From the NCBI RefSeq assembly GCF_000243275.1, contig NZ_CM001437.1:276312-340311 (forward strand): DNA of 64,000 nt, given 5' to 3'. Shown in pieces: positions 25,133 through 34,707 of this stretch. A program made the position numbers and the translations under genes. Under the pieces are notes generated by a model. It worked only from the letters and a program-made list of their open reading frames with translations, ran no database searches and was not told where the DNA came from. This DNA comes from Myroides odoratus DSM 2801 (GTDB lineage Bacteria; Bacteroidota; Bacteroidia; Flavobacteriales; Flavobacteriaceae). Every line of letters starts with the position of its first letter. Positions within the stretch are counted from its first letter, which is position 1.

Positions 25133-25280
25133 AGTTGCTTTTTTGTTTTTGTTTTTTTTGCGAAGTTGTGCGTTTTATCTAGTTATTTGGCAAATTGCCA
25201 TTTGCCACTACGGGATTTTACATCATATCAGCTCACCACCTCACCAATCTCATCACCTCACCACTTCCCCTTCTCTTTAC
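25133..25280. repeat. Non-coding direct repeat (copy 1) followed by CTCACC-rich tail
   Basis: About 115 bp (T-rich stretch, GCGAAGTTGTGCGTTTTATC, TAGTTA, a GGCAAATTGCCATTTGCC hairpin, CACTACGGGA, TTTACATCA) recurs in the same orientation at 25937-26049 with few changes. Between the copies lies one lipoprotein gene. A pyrimidine-rich CTCACC tract follows. Short open frames here are not genes. Confidence 0.75.
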
Positions 25281-25414
25281 CAATATTTCTATTTTTTTAA
25301 GACAATAACGCAAGATATATTTAGATTTTATCTATTTTAGCCTGATATCATATCAGGATATGCATTTATCACAACACCTCAAGGATTTAACCAACAATTA
25401 CTATAACAAACCTT

Positions 25415-25888
25415 ATGAAAAATAATATCATAAAAATTATTACGTTGCTTTTTTATTGTCTTCCGTTCTTGGTCATCACCTCTTGCGTATCAGATAAATG
25501 CTCAGACATAGTAGGTTCTCCCCCTCCTTATCAAGGTCTCTATATCCATTTTATAGATAAGGATGATAAGGACATTCAATTGGATTGGTCGTTGATCTCC
25601 ATAATCTCAGCAGATGAAAAAGAAAAAATAGAATATCATGCTAATTCTATTCTTAATTTTCTAATTGGTATTAAAAATCCCATTCTATCCAATACAATAA
25701 CGATTACCTATGATAAGGAGCAAATTCTAGAACTAGAATATGAAAAACGAAAAGCAAGTTCAAAATGCAATAGCGATTCTTATTTCATAGAAAAGCCAAC
25801 CCTTCATAGTTTATCAGATAATTATCAAATACAAAATCCAGATGAGGATACCATTGAGGGTTATTTTTTTGTAAAAGTTATGAAGTAG
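25415..25888 (+). CDS. Small lipoprotein of unknown function
   Basis: This is a lipoprotein of 157 residues. The signal MKNNIIKIITLLFYCLPFLV ends in ITSC with the lipid-bearing cysteine at residue 24. The mature part is acidic with three more cysteines (DKCSDIVGS, ASSKCNSDSY) and an Ig-like or beta-rich look (IVGSPPPYQGLYIHFIDKDD). I do not recognise the family. The gene is enclosed by two copies of a non-coding repeat, about 165 bp upstream and 49 bp downstream, which suggests it arrived or could leave as a unit. Confidence 0.7.
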   Translation: MKNNIIKIITLLFYCLPFLVITSCVSDKCSDIVGSPPPYQGLYIHFIDKDDKDIQLDWSLISIISADEKEKIEYHANSILNFLIGIKNPILSNTITITYDKEQILELEYEKRKASSKCNSDSYFIEKPTLHSLSDNYQIQNPDEDTIEGYFFVKVMK

Positions 25889-25936
25889 AGTCCGATTTTC
25901 ACTGCGTTTCGATTTCACCGGCTCACCGTCTCACCA

Positions 25937-26101
25937 AGTTGCTTTTTTGTTTTTTGCTTTTTTGCGAAGTTGTGCGTTTTATCTAGTTACTTGGCAAATT
26001 GCCATTTGCCACTACGGGACTTTACATCACATCGGCTCATCGCCTCATCGCCTCCAACCCATAACCCATAACCTCCAACCCATAACCTCCAACCCATAAC
26101 C
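25937..26101. repeat. Non-coding direct repeat (copy 2) with CTCATCGCC and AACCCATAACC tandem tail
   Basis: Bases 25937-26049 are the second copy of the element at 25133. They are followed by CTCATCGCC units and a short tandem array of CCTCCAACCCATAACC-type units to 26101. The minus-strand WG-repeat gene ends 13 bp further on. Confidence 0.75.
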
Positions 26102-26113
26102 CGTTCCCACTAC

Positions 26114-27913
26114 TTATTCCTTCTCTTTTTCTCCCTTATAGTCGTACGTACCATCACTTAAGCTCATCGTTCGCTTTCCGAAATTGCTGGATTGTGCATA
26201 ATTTCTATTGACGAACTTCGATACTTTTTCGTTTTTCAAGTTAATCAGACCTAAAGCATCATCTAAATAGACTGGTGCAAGTCCATACGAAAAAGGGCCA
26301 TTAACCTCACTATACATAAAAGGAATAACCGTTTTATTATTTGCATCTACAAACCCCCATTTGCCGTTCTGTTTTACAGCAAATAACACATCTGCAGGTA
26401 ATAAATCAACCATATCAGAAAAAGCATTGGCTTGCTCATACTGAATAGGAACAACGATTTTTCCTTCTGCATTCATAAAACCGTATTTATCCTTTTTCTT
26501 GACGATAAAATAGCCTTTGTTTGCTACAGAAACCTGATCTACATGAGCCATTTTTTGAGGCGTAAGACTCTTGTTGTTTAAAAGATAATAAGAATCTCCC
26601 GATTCGATTAACGCATAATGATATTCCTCGCTTACTTCAACGTGATCTACCTGCATGATTTTAGTATTCGTTGCATCCACCAACACCTGAGGTGATTCGT
26701 CATCCTCTTTTATTATCGCATAATTATTCAATACGCTACTTACACTATAATAGGTCAATGGTTGCATTTCGAATTTATCATTCAAATAAAAGTATTGTCT
26801 TTCTGTAGCAAAGAAATAGTCATTGAGGGACGTATAGGAGTCTGAAAACTCTTTAATTAACTTTAAATCCGCATTGTATATCAAGGTCTTATCTTCTTCG
26901 TATGAAATAAAACGAGATTTTGGTTCGTAATTCAACAGTGTCTTTGTGATCTTTTTCTCGTAGGTTTCGCTATTGAAATACAGCACAAGTTGGTCCATAG
27001 GCGCTCCAAACTCATAATACAAATAACGCGCTTCTTCAGATTGATCAACTTTAGTTAACCATAGCTCTTCTAATTTGCTTAGTTTACCCGCTACAGCCTT
27101 TTTGAATTCAGCATGTTCCAGCTCCATATTATCCTCCGCAAAATCCAAAACCTCCTCGATATCTTTCAAGTATTCCTTTATGAAAAGATCAAATTGATCG
27201 GGGTGCATACCTGATCGTTGTGATCGATAGCTACTTACTCGTTTTTTATTTTTTAATAGTGCTTGAATCTCATCAAATTCTAAATCGCCTGCTGCTGTTT
27301 TGAGTAATACGCTTTTATCCGTTACCTCAACCACTTCAATATCTACCCCACGGTATCTTGTTTTTTGATGTAGTTTGGCAGGAAGTACAAGACTGTCTAA
27401 CTTTTTAACCGTTGAAAAAGTCATTTCAATGTCTATTTTAGCTACCGCTTTAGTCAATGCAAGTCCTGCTGCAAAATAAGTATTGATATTCGTTTGATCC
27501 TCTATCGTTTGCGTGCTACCATCGTGATAATACACTTTCTTCACATAAATAGGCGCTTTGATATCATCTAGTGAACGATAGACTGCTGGGTCCTTAACCA
27601 ATTGTATGGTAACAAAACCATCCGCCATTACATCAGTAAACTGAATATTGGTTTTTGTAATTTCATCAATCTGAGCCTCATACTCCTTTTGATTAAACGC
27701 CAGTTTTAACGGCGCTACTTCTGACGGTGTTCTCGGTTTATCATTATCCGTACCAAATAAACGTACAAAACCCTTTAAAGATTCTAAATCATCCTCAATC
27801 AAATCAATGTATTCTTCATTGGTTGTGGCGTTGCTGTATTTATCGAGATCCACTTGCGCTTGTGCAAATGAGCTAACTAAAAGAAACAACAAGATAGGCA
27901 GATACGTTTTCAT
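26114..27913 (-). CDS. Secreted WG-repeat protein
   Basis: This exported protein has 599 residues with a signal peptide ending at SFAQAQ. The C-terminal third holds WG-type beta repeats (DKYGFMNAEGKIVVPIQYEQ and GKWGFVDANNKTVIPFMYSE, plus weaker copies such as DALGLINLKNEKV). WG repeats are thought to form beta barrels or propellers that bind other molecules. The N-terminal two thirds is charged and not recognised. Its ATG overlaps the stop of the preceding gene by four bases (ATGA), so the two are translationally coupled and likely work together in the periplasm or at the surface. Confidence 0.82.
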   Translation of the reverse strand: MKTYLPILLFLLVSSFAQAQVDLDKYSNATTNEEYIDLIEDDLESLKGFVRLFGTDNDKPRTPSEVAPLKLAFNQKEYEAQIDEITKTNIQFTDVMADGFVTIQLVKDPAVYRSLDDIKAPIYVKKVYYHDGSTQTIEDQTNINTYFAAGLALTKAVAKIDIEMTFSTVKKLDSLVLPAKLHQKTRYRGVDIEVVEVTDKSVLLKTAAGDLEFDEIQALLKNKKRVSSYRSQRSGMHPDQFDLFIKEYLKDIEEVLDFAEDNMELEHAEFKKAVAGKLSKLEELWLTKVDQSEEARYLYYEFGAPMDQLVLYFNSETYEKKITKTLLNYEPKSRFISYEEDKTLIYNADLKLIKEFSDSYTSLNDYFFATERQYFYLNDKFEMQPLTYYSVSSVLNNYAIIKEDDESPQVLVDATNTKIMQVDHVEVSEEYHYALIESGDSYYLLNNKSLTPQKMAHVDQVSVANKGYFIVKKKDKYGFMNAEGKIVVPIQYEQANAFSDMVDLLPADVLFAVKQNGKWGFVDANNKTVIPFMYSEVNGPFSYGLAPVYLDDALGLINLKNEKVSKFVNRNYAQSSNFGKRTMSLSDGTYDYKGEKEKE

Positions 27914-29256
27914 CGGATAATTTTTAATTCGTTTGTATTGTTATCTATATAAAATAGAAAGGATATATTCTTGATGTAATCTAGACCAACTGCTTTTAAA
28001 TAGGCCGTTTTGTCTACTGCTTCTAAGTAAGCCAATTTCCCATTAGCACTTATATGAAGTTTCGTTTGCTCTGCCGTTACTACTTTGAACGTTCTTTCAA
28101 GCATATACTCCAAATTGTCGTATTCATGGTATGATTTTAGTTCCGTATTGTTGTAGTTATACGTGTATTTTTCTAGGAAAGAATCATACAAAAGCTGCGT
28201 CATTGCATTGAGATTTTTATCTAAAATCAAAGTGGCATACGCTCGATAGAACTGTTTGATTTGTTCCTCTAAATTCTTTTCTTTACGCAAGTCTTTCCCC
28301 TTGGTCCATCCCGTTACGTTATAGGCTACAGGAGCTTTTAATTGGTGGTTGAATCGAATGTCTTTCTTAGTATAATCATTGCTTCCTGGGTAAGAATAGT
28401 ATCTTGTATCTCCATTTTCGACAATCGTATCGGTTACATAGGTGCGATTGTTAAACAAATCAATCGTTTGTACCACCTCCCCTTTTCCGTTTATATATTC
28501 AATCGAAAACGATGCATAAGAACTTTTTGGAATTTTAGGCATTATCTTTCCCTCGTCATCAATACCAGGCGTAAGGAGAAAAGCTAAATCAATTGGCGTA
28601 TCGGAATTTAGGATATACTTATTCAACGCAATGGACCCATACGTAGAATATTCATCCTCTTTATTTTTAGGTAAGATGGGAATACCATCCACCAGAATCG
28701 TTGGAACCACATTATAGCATGAAACTTGCAAGAAACAGGTAATTCCGTTTTCATTTGTCTTTAATTCCTCTGAGAGATTGGCTAAGGGATGATTCACTAC
28801 CCTTGAAAATTTCATTATTAATTCAGCTTCTGTATTTTCTTGAATATCAGCATCTTTCCTTACTTCTACCGTAAAAACAAGGTCAAAAGCACGCGTAGCG
28901 ACTGTATACTTGCGTTCATAATACTCCTGTTCTACGCTTAAGTTAGTAGGATACATTTGTTCGAGATACGCAATAAACTGATTCACTGCATTTTTTGTTG
29001 AAACATCAAGCGAACAAGAAAAGTAATCTTCATTAAAATAGACCTCCTTTACGGAGAACCCATTCCAACGTCCTTTATCATTTTTTCTAAAGTATGGATT
29101 ACTGTGATCAAATGAATTCGCATGATATACTTTTTGGTAACTTTCTAAGGTCGTAAGTTGATCTAACACAACAGCAGACTGACCAAATAGAACAGCAGGA
29201 AGTAATGTGCTGAGTAGTAAAAATACTAATTTAATAGCGGTATGGGAGGTCCTCAT
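27910..29256 (-). CDS. Exported protein of unknown function upstream of the WG-repeat gene
   Basis: This protein of 448 residues has a signal peptide (LVFLLLSTLLPAVLFGQ). I do not recognise the family. There is a beta-rich first half with two cysteines (ITCFLQVSCYNVVPTILVDG) and a helical C-terminal part (about 325-448: KNLEEQIKQFYRAYATLILD, NLNAMTQLLYDSFLEKY). It is first in a two-gene operon with the WG-repeat protein. Downstream coupling suggests a shared role. Confidence 0.72.
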   Translation of the reverse strand: MRTSHTAIKLVFLLLSTLLPAVLFGQSAVVLDQLTTLESYQKVYHANSFDHSNPYFRKNDKGRWNGFSVKEVYFNEDYFSCSLDVSTKNAVNQFIAYLEQMYPTNLSVEQEYYERKYTVATRAFDLVFTVEVRKDADIQENTEAELIMKFSRVVNHPLANLSEELKTNENGITCFLQVSCYNVVPTILVDGIPILPKNKEDEYSTYGSIALNKYILNSDTPIDLAFLLTPGIDDEGKIMPKIPKSSYASFSIEYINGKGEVVQTIDLFNNRTYVTDTIVENGDTRYYSYPGSNDYTKKDIRFNHQLKAPVAYNVTGWTKGKDLRKEKNLEEQIKQFYRAYATLILDKNLNAMTQLLYDSFLEKYTYNYNNTELKSYHEYDNLEYMLERTFKVVTAEQTKLHISANGKLAYLEAVDKTAYLKAVGLDYIKNISFLFYIDNNTNELKIIR

Positions 29257-29404
29257 TTTTTAAATTTGTGAATAAAAATACTAATTTACGAACTATATTA
29301 GCATTTAAAAATAATTCAGTACTTCTATCCGTATTCATTATTGTGCCTTGGTTTCATCAACAACGGATGGAGGCTTATTATTTTTTTATTAAATCAACCG
29401 ATTC

Positions 29405-30421
29405 ATGCAAGCATTTCTTCAAAAAAAAGACATTCAAATTTCAAGTAAGCGATACTTTATTGATGCTATGGGAGCCATGGCCTATGGGTTATTTGCAACG
29501 TTGCTTGTAGGGACAATCCTAAAAACCATAGGAGAAGAATTTAGTATTCCCTTTTTAAAAGAAGTGGTTTGGCCTTTTGCAAATCAGGCAACAGGTCCAG
29601 CAATCGCACTTGCGATTGCCTATAGCTTAAGAGCACCCCAATTGGTGTTGTTTTCTTCTGCTGTTGTGGGCATAGCAGCTTATCAATTAGGAGGTCCGTT
29701 GGGTGTGTTTCTAGCAACCATTCTTGCTGTAGAAATTGGAAAAGCTGTTGCAGGAGAAACCAGGATCGATATTGTCGTTACGCCCATCGTCACCGTTTTA
29801 GTTGGTGTGGCTTTAGCTCAATTGATTGGCCCTAGTGTCAATCAATTAATGCAATGGATCGGGCAAGTAATCATCCTTGCTACGGACACGAATCCCCTGA
29901 TTATGGGAATGGTCATAGCCGTTGTAGTCGGAATGGTTTTAACCCTACCCATCTCCTCCGCAGCCCTGTGTTTGATGTTGCAATTGGATGGTTTAGCAGC
30001 AGGAGCCGCTACGATTGGTTGTTGTGCACAAATGATTGGATTTGCTACCATTAGCTATAAAGACAATGGCATAAAGGGATTATTAGCCCAAGGCCTTGGT
30101 ACGAGTATGTTGCAGATGCCCAACATTTACAAGAATTGGAAGATCTGGATTCCACCAACCGCAACAGCTGCTATACTAGGTCCCATAGCCATTTTGTTTT
30201 TTGATATGCAAAATACAGCCTTAGAATCCGGTATGGGAAGCTGTGGATTAGTAGGTCAAATCGGAACCTTTAATGCGATGAAAGACGCGTATTCCACCAC
30301 CTATATTCTCTTGGCGATTGTAAGTTTACAAATTATATTGCCGATGCTTTTATCTTACTTGATTTATGCTGTCATGAAAAAGAAAAACTGGATTCAAGAT
30401 GGGGATATGAAATTGTTTTAA
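29405..30421 (+). CDS. PTS EIIC-like permease (PTS_EIIC_2 / PfoR-type)
   Basis: This integral membrane protein of 338 residues has about nine hydrophobic segments (LFATLLVGTILKTIGEEF, PAIALAIAYSL, GMVLTLPISSAALCLMLQLD, IILPMLLSYLIYAVM). The glycine-rich ATIGCCAQMIGFATISYKDN and the conserved QGLGTSMLQMPNI fit the PTS_EIIC_2 (PfoR-like) family, usually annotated as a PTS sugar transporter IIC subunit. No EIIA, EIIB, HPr or EI gene is nearby, and Bacteroidota mostly lack a full sugar PTS, so it may act as a stand-alone transporter. The substrate is unknown. Confidence 0.85.
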   Translation: MQAFLQKKDIQISSKRYFIDAMGAMAYGLFATLLVGTILKTIGEEFSIPFLKEVVWPFANQATGPAIALAIAYSLRAPQLVLFSSAVVGIAAYQLGGPLGVFLATILAVEIGKAVAGETRIDIVVTPIVTVLVGVALAQLIGPSVNQLMQWIGQVIILATDTNPLIMGMVIAVVVGMVLTLPISSAALCLMLQLDGLAAGAATIGCCAQMIGFATISYKDNGIKGLLAQGLGTSMLQMPNIYKNWKIWIPPTATAAILGPIAILFFDMQNTALESGMGSCGLVGQIGTFNAMKDAYSTTYILLAIVSLQIILPMLLSYLIYAVMKKKNWIQDGDMKLF

Positions 30422-30548
30422 TGGTTAGTTGCTGGGTAATCGCGTATTGTTCGGCAAGTTTGTTTTTCGTATTTTTAGATAAAATTAAATCAAGTCCTTC
30501 GTTGAAATACGTTAGGGTAATCTGAATCAAATTGACTGCATTTTGTTT

Positions 30549-31397
30549 ATGAAAAAATCAGTGTCTCTTTTTGTGTTGACTAGTCTGCCATTTCTTTTTT
30601 TATCGTGTACGAAAAGCTATGAGTTAGAACCCCGAGACGCGGGGCAGTATGGTTACGAGATCTGGCAAGGCCATTTTATTGTACAAAATGGAGTAAAAAT
30701 TCCGTTGTTGTTTGGCGTTGAAGGAAAGACAGGCATGCGTCAAGTGCGCCTATTTAGCGGTTCTGAACTCGCGCATTGGAGCTATTGGCATGAAGGCGAA
30801 GATTGGCATACTGCTGTAGACTCAGTCAGTTTTGAGACTGGATTACACAGTGAATTTAGAGGGACAAGAAAAGGCGATACTGTATCAGGAATATACTTTG
30901 ATGGGGTTAGTACCAAGGTTGAACGTGCGAAATTTAAAGCACAAAAGGTCGATCAATATAAATCGCCCTTTACGGAAGTCACTCACCCTACCCCTATTGT
31001 CCCTACAGGGACTTGGCATCTTGATTTTGGAACCTTGAAGGATTTGAGTGACCCGAAAGAATTACTTCGTTATACCATGGATCGGGTACAAACATTTGAT
31101 CTATTCCGAAAAGATCAAATGATTATTGGCAAAGCCTATGGAGCTGGCGGCGTTCAAGGATTTGATGGTGTGATGACTGCCGACGGTTTTATCTGTTCCT
31201 CCTTTCATCATTCAGAGCCTTTTTTAATCGTAGGTACATTTATAGATGAAAATACCTTCGATGCAACAATCACCTCAACGACTGATGTCTTTCAGGTAAG
31301 AGGAACCCGCAAATCTCAGGCAAAAGAAAATACGGAGCACACAGGCTCCGTACTAAAAGGATTGTATTTAACTGTAAAAGCATTCTTTAAGTGGTAA
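30549..31397 (+). CDS. Lipoprotein of unknown function
   Basis: This is a lipoprotein of about 282 residues. The start MKKSVSLFVLTSLPFLFLSC is a lipoprotein signal; an upstream TTG in frame is less likely. The mature part is rich in Trp, Gly and His (GYEIWQGHFIVQNGVKIPLL, ELAHWSYWHEGEDWHTAV), probably beta-sandwich; its middle part (GTWHLDFGTLKD) looks like a lipocalin-like or TlpA N-domain strand pattern, but I cannot assign it. The last codons contain a 7-bp inverted repeat (TACGGAG / CTCCGTA). It stands alone after the permease. Confidence 0.72.
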   Translation: MKKSVSLFVLTSLPFLFLSCTKSYELEPRDAGQYGYEIWQGHFIVQNGVKIPLLFGVEGKTGMRQVRLFSGSELAHWSYWHEGEDWHTAVDSVSFETGLHSEFRGTRKGDTVSGIYFDGVSTKVERAKFKAQKVDQYKSPFTEVTHPTPIVPTGTWHLDFGTLKDLSDPKELLRYTMDRVQTFDLFRKDQMIIGKAYGAGGVQGFDGVMTADGFICSSFHHSEPFLIVGTFIDENTFDATITSTTDVFQVRGTRKSQAKENTEHTGSVLKGLYLTVKAFFKW

Positions 31398-31542
31398 TGG
31401 TCAGACCTACGTTATATTTTTGACCTACTAATTAAAACAATAACTGTACTGCTTTTTATTTGCTTTGCTTAAAAAACCAATGCTTTATTTATCTTTCTTT
31501 ATTCCGAATCCCCTCCTTTTCGATTCACAACAATTTATTGTT

Positions 31543-32796
31543 CTATTTACTCGGTAAATACTTCTTTACAAAGGCAATTAATTGATCCGTACTTTGTACA
31601 ATGGCTTGGGTATGTGAAGCGCCCTTTACCAACAAGAGTTCTACCTGAGGGGAACCTAATTCTTTTAGGTGATCGACTAACTCCTGTGTAATGGTATAAG
31701 GAACATTCGTATCAGCCGTTCCTTGAATCACCAAAATGGGTTTATCTAGTCTTTTTGTTCCCGGTTGATTAGCGGCAATGGATGTTTTGATTATGTTATT
31801 CGACTGAAATGCTTCTTCATTGATCCCTGGATAGTCCATGACCTTATGAGACTCATCTTCTCTCATAAATTGAATAATATCTGCTTTATACGCATTTCTA
31901 ATTCCATCCAAACACAAACCATCATCTCCATTACTACCTTCTGCTAAAGAGGCAAAAGCTTTACTCCTTCCCTTAAACATGATTGTATAATCAAACGATG
32001 GATGTTCTGCTTTCAATCCCACACCCGATAAAGCGCCATAGGCCAATAAAGTTGCATAAGTAACTACTGAATTGCGCTCTTCTAACGGAATGGGAGGATT
32101 GGCTTTATTTTCTTGCGCTTCTAGGGCTCTTAGTGCATTTGGCGCTACTTCTAGGATAATCTTTCCTAGATTTGAACCAGGTGCCCCAGCAATAGCTCCT
32201 TTATAGGAAGCATCACCACTTGCGTATTCTGCCACCCCTAGAGAAGCTTGCCCGCCTTGCGATTGACCAGACGAAATCCAATCGCCTTGAAAATCATCCG
32301 AATACTTTTGTTTCAGTGCATGAACCGCATAAATACAAGATAACGCTTCGCTCTTCAAATTTAAATACGGGTGAATACCAGGCGTACCCAACCCTTCATA
32401 ATCTGGGGCAATCACGACGTAGCCTTCCTGTAAAATTCTTTTCAACGAAACTTTAAAATTGGCACTAATTGGTTTATTACTTGGTGCACAATCATCGGAT
32501 ACCCCTACCGTACCATGGGCCCACATCACGATTCGCCAGCCATCTGCAGGTTTAGGTGAATTGGGATAAAAAACCAAAGCGGTTGCTTGTACCTCCTGCC
32601 CTCTAATACCCGGCATTTGATACGTCATGATCTTAATACTCGATGCTTCTTCTAGTTGATCCAAGGTGTAATTCGCCTCCGAAACATAGGCACTCGGATT
32701 AGGTGATGGTGTTGTATCATCATTTGAACAAGCGATAAACCATCCGCTCATGGAGAGGAATAGCAACAATAATAGGGTTTTTGGTATTCTTTTCAT
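31543..32796 (-). CDS. Lipoprotein alpha/beta hydrolase (secretory-lipase-like)
   Basis: This is a predicted esterase or lipase of 417 residues anchored to the envelope. The signal ends at WFIAC, the lipobox. The hydrolase fold shows the oxyanion region MWAHGTVGVSDDCAPS, YVVIAPDYEGLG, the nucleophile elbow SSGQSQGG (serine in GQSQG), the acid in IQGTADTNVPY and the histidine in GASHTQAI. The DYEGLG and GQSQGG motifs fit the secretory lipase/LIP group. The substrate is unknown. A second lipoprotein hydrolase follows upstream on the same strand, 165 bp away. Confidence 0.88.
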   Translation of the reverse strand: MKRIPKTLLLLLFLSMSGWFIACSNDDTTPSPNPSAYVSEANYTLDQLEEASSIKIMTYQMPGIRGQEVQATALVFYPNSPKPADGWRIVMWAHGTVGVSDDCAPSNKPISANFKVSLKRILQEGYVVIAPDYEGLGTPGIHPYLNLKSEALSCIYAVHALKQKYSDDFQGDWISSGQSQGGQASLGVAEYASGDASYKGAIAGAPGSNLGKIILEVAPNALRALEAQENKANPPIPLEERNSVVTYATLLAYGALSGVGLKAEHPSFDYTIMFKGRSKAFASLAEGSNGDDGLCLDGIRNAYKADIIQFMREDESHKVMDYPGINEEAFQSNNIIKTSIAANQPGTKRLDKPILVIQGTADTNVPYTITQELVDHLKELGSPQVELLLVKGASHTQAIVQSTDQLIAFVKKYLPSK

Positions 32797-32961
32797 CTCT
32801 ATTTTTTTTAATGTTTATTTCTCAATAGTTATTCATAAATAAATCTAAAGTTAACAAAAAATAAAACAAATAGATAAAAAATAAAACACATACAACCAGA
32901 TTAATTTACAAATTACACTGTTTATATGTGTTTTACACATATTCAATTAAACCGATACGCT

Positions 32962-33780
32962 TTATGGATTCAAAGCCCAAATCAAGGCTTTTTCTTTCGT
33001 CGCTCTAAATATAGATGTATGTACTTCATTTGGTTCATCCGCATACCTCCATTTCAAGGCTTCGTCTTTGTTCTCCGTTAAAATAGCAGCTAATTCTTTG
33101 GTATAAGGAGCGATATCCGTCGCATTAGACCCTGCAAACCACAGCTTTTTTTCTACGGGTTTCTTTTTTTCTAGAGTGGCTTTCGCTGTTCGAACTAAAT
33201 AATGGTCATTCCACCACAAAGAAGGATCAAATGCGATGTAGTTAGTAAATAGTTCGGGTTCTAAAAAGAAGGTTTCCAACACAAATAAACCTGCAGCAGA
33301 TTCTCCTAGTATTGTTTTTTCTGCTTTGGTTCGATAACGTTGATCAATTTCCTTGAACAATTCACCTTTGATAAATGCTCTAAACGCAGCAGATCCACCT
33401 ACTTCTGGGGCAATTTCTTTATCTTTTGCAACCGTTGTAAATCCGGTTAAATCTCTTCGTCTTTGTGTATTTTCAATACCAACTAAAATAACCGCTGGAA
33501 TTTTTTGTTCTCGGATGAGTTCTTCTACTGTATTAGCGATATGCGGAAAGTCCTCTCCTATTCCACCATCTGCCATATAAATCACAGGCAATGAATCCTG
33601 ACGACTGCCATAGTCTTTGGGTGTCCATACATTGATTACTCTTTCTTCGTTTAGTTCTTTCGCGTGTAGTTTAAACGTATCATGCGCTGGTACTACATCT
33701 TTAATCGCAGGTTTATTGGTACAACTCGCAATCAAGACTACACCTAGTAAATACCATACTCTTGTAATTTTTGCTTTCAT
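32962..33780 (-). CDS. Lipoprotein esterase (enterochelin-esterase/esterase-D fold)
   Basis: This is a predicted envelope-anchored esterase of 272 residues. The lipobox is IASC at about residue 20. The fold shows ERVINVWTPKDYG, LPVIYMADGG, AVILVGIEN, RDLTGFTTV, the nucleophile elbow ILGESAAGLFVLE (serine in GESAAG) and IAFDPSLWW. The C-terminal HTSIFRATKEKALIW provides the expected histidine. These features are typical of the putative esterase family (PF00756), which includes siderophore esterases. A link to the iron operon 7 kb away is not supported by position. Confidence 0.87.
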   Translation of the reverse strand: MKAKITRVWYLLGVVLIASCTNKPAIKDVVPAHDTFKLHAKELNEERVINVWTPKDYGSRQDSLPVIYMADGGIGEDFPHIANTVEELIREQKIPAVILVGIENTQRRRDLTGFTTVAKDKEIAPEVGGSAAFRAFIKGELFKEIDQRYRTKAEKTILGESAAGLFVLETFFLEPELFTNYIAFDPSLWWNDHYLVRTAKATLEKKKPVEKKLWFAGSNATDIAPYTKELAAILTENKDEALKWRYADEPNEVHTSIFRATKEKALIWALNP

Positions 33781-34095
33781 TTTCGTATCTTTTAGTTTTA
33801 AATGGGTTCATTGAGGTAAATCCATAAAAAGATACTCCTACATGCCTAACAGTACTTTTTACTCTTTTAAAAATAATACATTTCATGCTTTATTTTTACT
33901 TCTGCTCTTCTGAATGGTATATTTTTTTTAGAAAATAAGTTTATTAAAGAACTGAAGGTCAATTGTCTATTTTAAAATATTTATGCTTCTGGAGATAAAG
34001 GGTGATGAGACAGAAGGAAAATACTACAATAACACAGAGAGCAGAGAATTAACAGCCTATGTTAGTCATTGCTTCATCGCTACTCAATTAAAGAT
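33781..34095. other. Intergenic region, no gene seen
   Basis: AT-rich sequence between two minus-strand genes. I see no clear hairpin or promoter box, except that the esterase gene's promoter must lie in its first 100 bp. Confidence 0.3.
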
Positions 34096-34650
34096 CTAGT
34101 TATCATTCTGATCTATCCATGCATTTCTTCTACGCTTCCACTCTTTCCACATCATTTCATACCCTATTCGGTCATATGAGTCATCAGGCGTTTGCTTTGG
34201 TTTACTATTTAGATAAAACTCTTCAACCTTATCAACAAATTGTAAGACTTCTTGTATATATTCGTTCCTTGGAATCAAGATCACGGTATTTGATGTTGTC
34301 GTTAACTGAATATATTGGTCCAGATGTTTTACCCAATAATTAATTCCAATAAAGCAACCTTGAATATGAACTGCTGTACTATCCTTCAAATGATCAATAT
34401 GGTGTCCACAACATGGAATCAAATGTTCACCAACTAAATCCTCAGGGATATGATTAACTTCCATCGTTCTTAATAAATGAATAGCCATAGCTGTTAAAGT
34501 CCAATGGTTATTCTTTTCTCTTTGATCAACAATAATTTCATCTCCAATGCTAACTTTTACTTGACCATGAGCACATAAATCCACTTCTTCAGGAGTATCA
34601 TCTAACCAATGAATGGTTAACAATTTTATTTCAAACCTTTTTTCTTGCAT
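34096..34650 (-). CDS. Hypothetical protein, no export signal
   Basis: This is a cytoplasmic protein of 184 residues from ATG 34650 (MQEKRFEIKLLTIHWL); a TTG three codons before it is less likely. It contains HWTLTAMAIHLLRTMEVNHI, then EHLIPCCGHHIDHL with two cysteines and two histidines close together, and GCFIGINYWVKHLDQYI. The Cys-Cys-x-His-His cluster could bind metal. The size and charge resemble immunity proteins of toxin systems, but I cannot name a family. It is followed downstream only by repeats and intergenic DNA. Confidence 0.65.
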   Translation of the reverse strand: MQEKRFEIKLLTIHWLDDTPEEVDLCAHGQVKVSIGDEIIVDQREKNNHWTLTAMAIHLLRTMEVNHIPEDLVGEHLIPCCGHHIDHLKDSTAVHIQGCFIGINYWVKHLDQYIQLTTTSNTVILIPRNEYIQEVLQFVDKVEEFYLNSKPKQTPDDSYDRIGYEMMWKEWKRRRNAWIDQNDN

Positions 34651-34707
34651 CGTACTCAATCATTCTAGTATTTTCAATAATTGTCTTTCCTTACCTGTAT
34701 ACTGTAC

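Noticed and set aside
25118..25340. Two short plus-strand frames after the MFS gene.
   Set aside because: They lie in the non-coding direct repeat and the CTCACC tract and differ at the second repeat copy.
31338..31359. Inverted repeat TACGGAG / CTCCGTA near the 3' end of the lipoprotein gene at 30549.
   Set aside because: Short stem inside the coding region with no T-run; probably chance.
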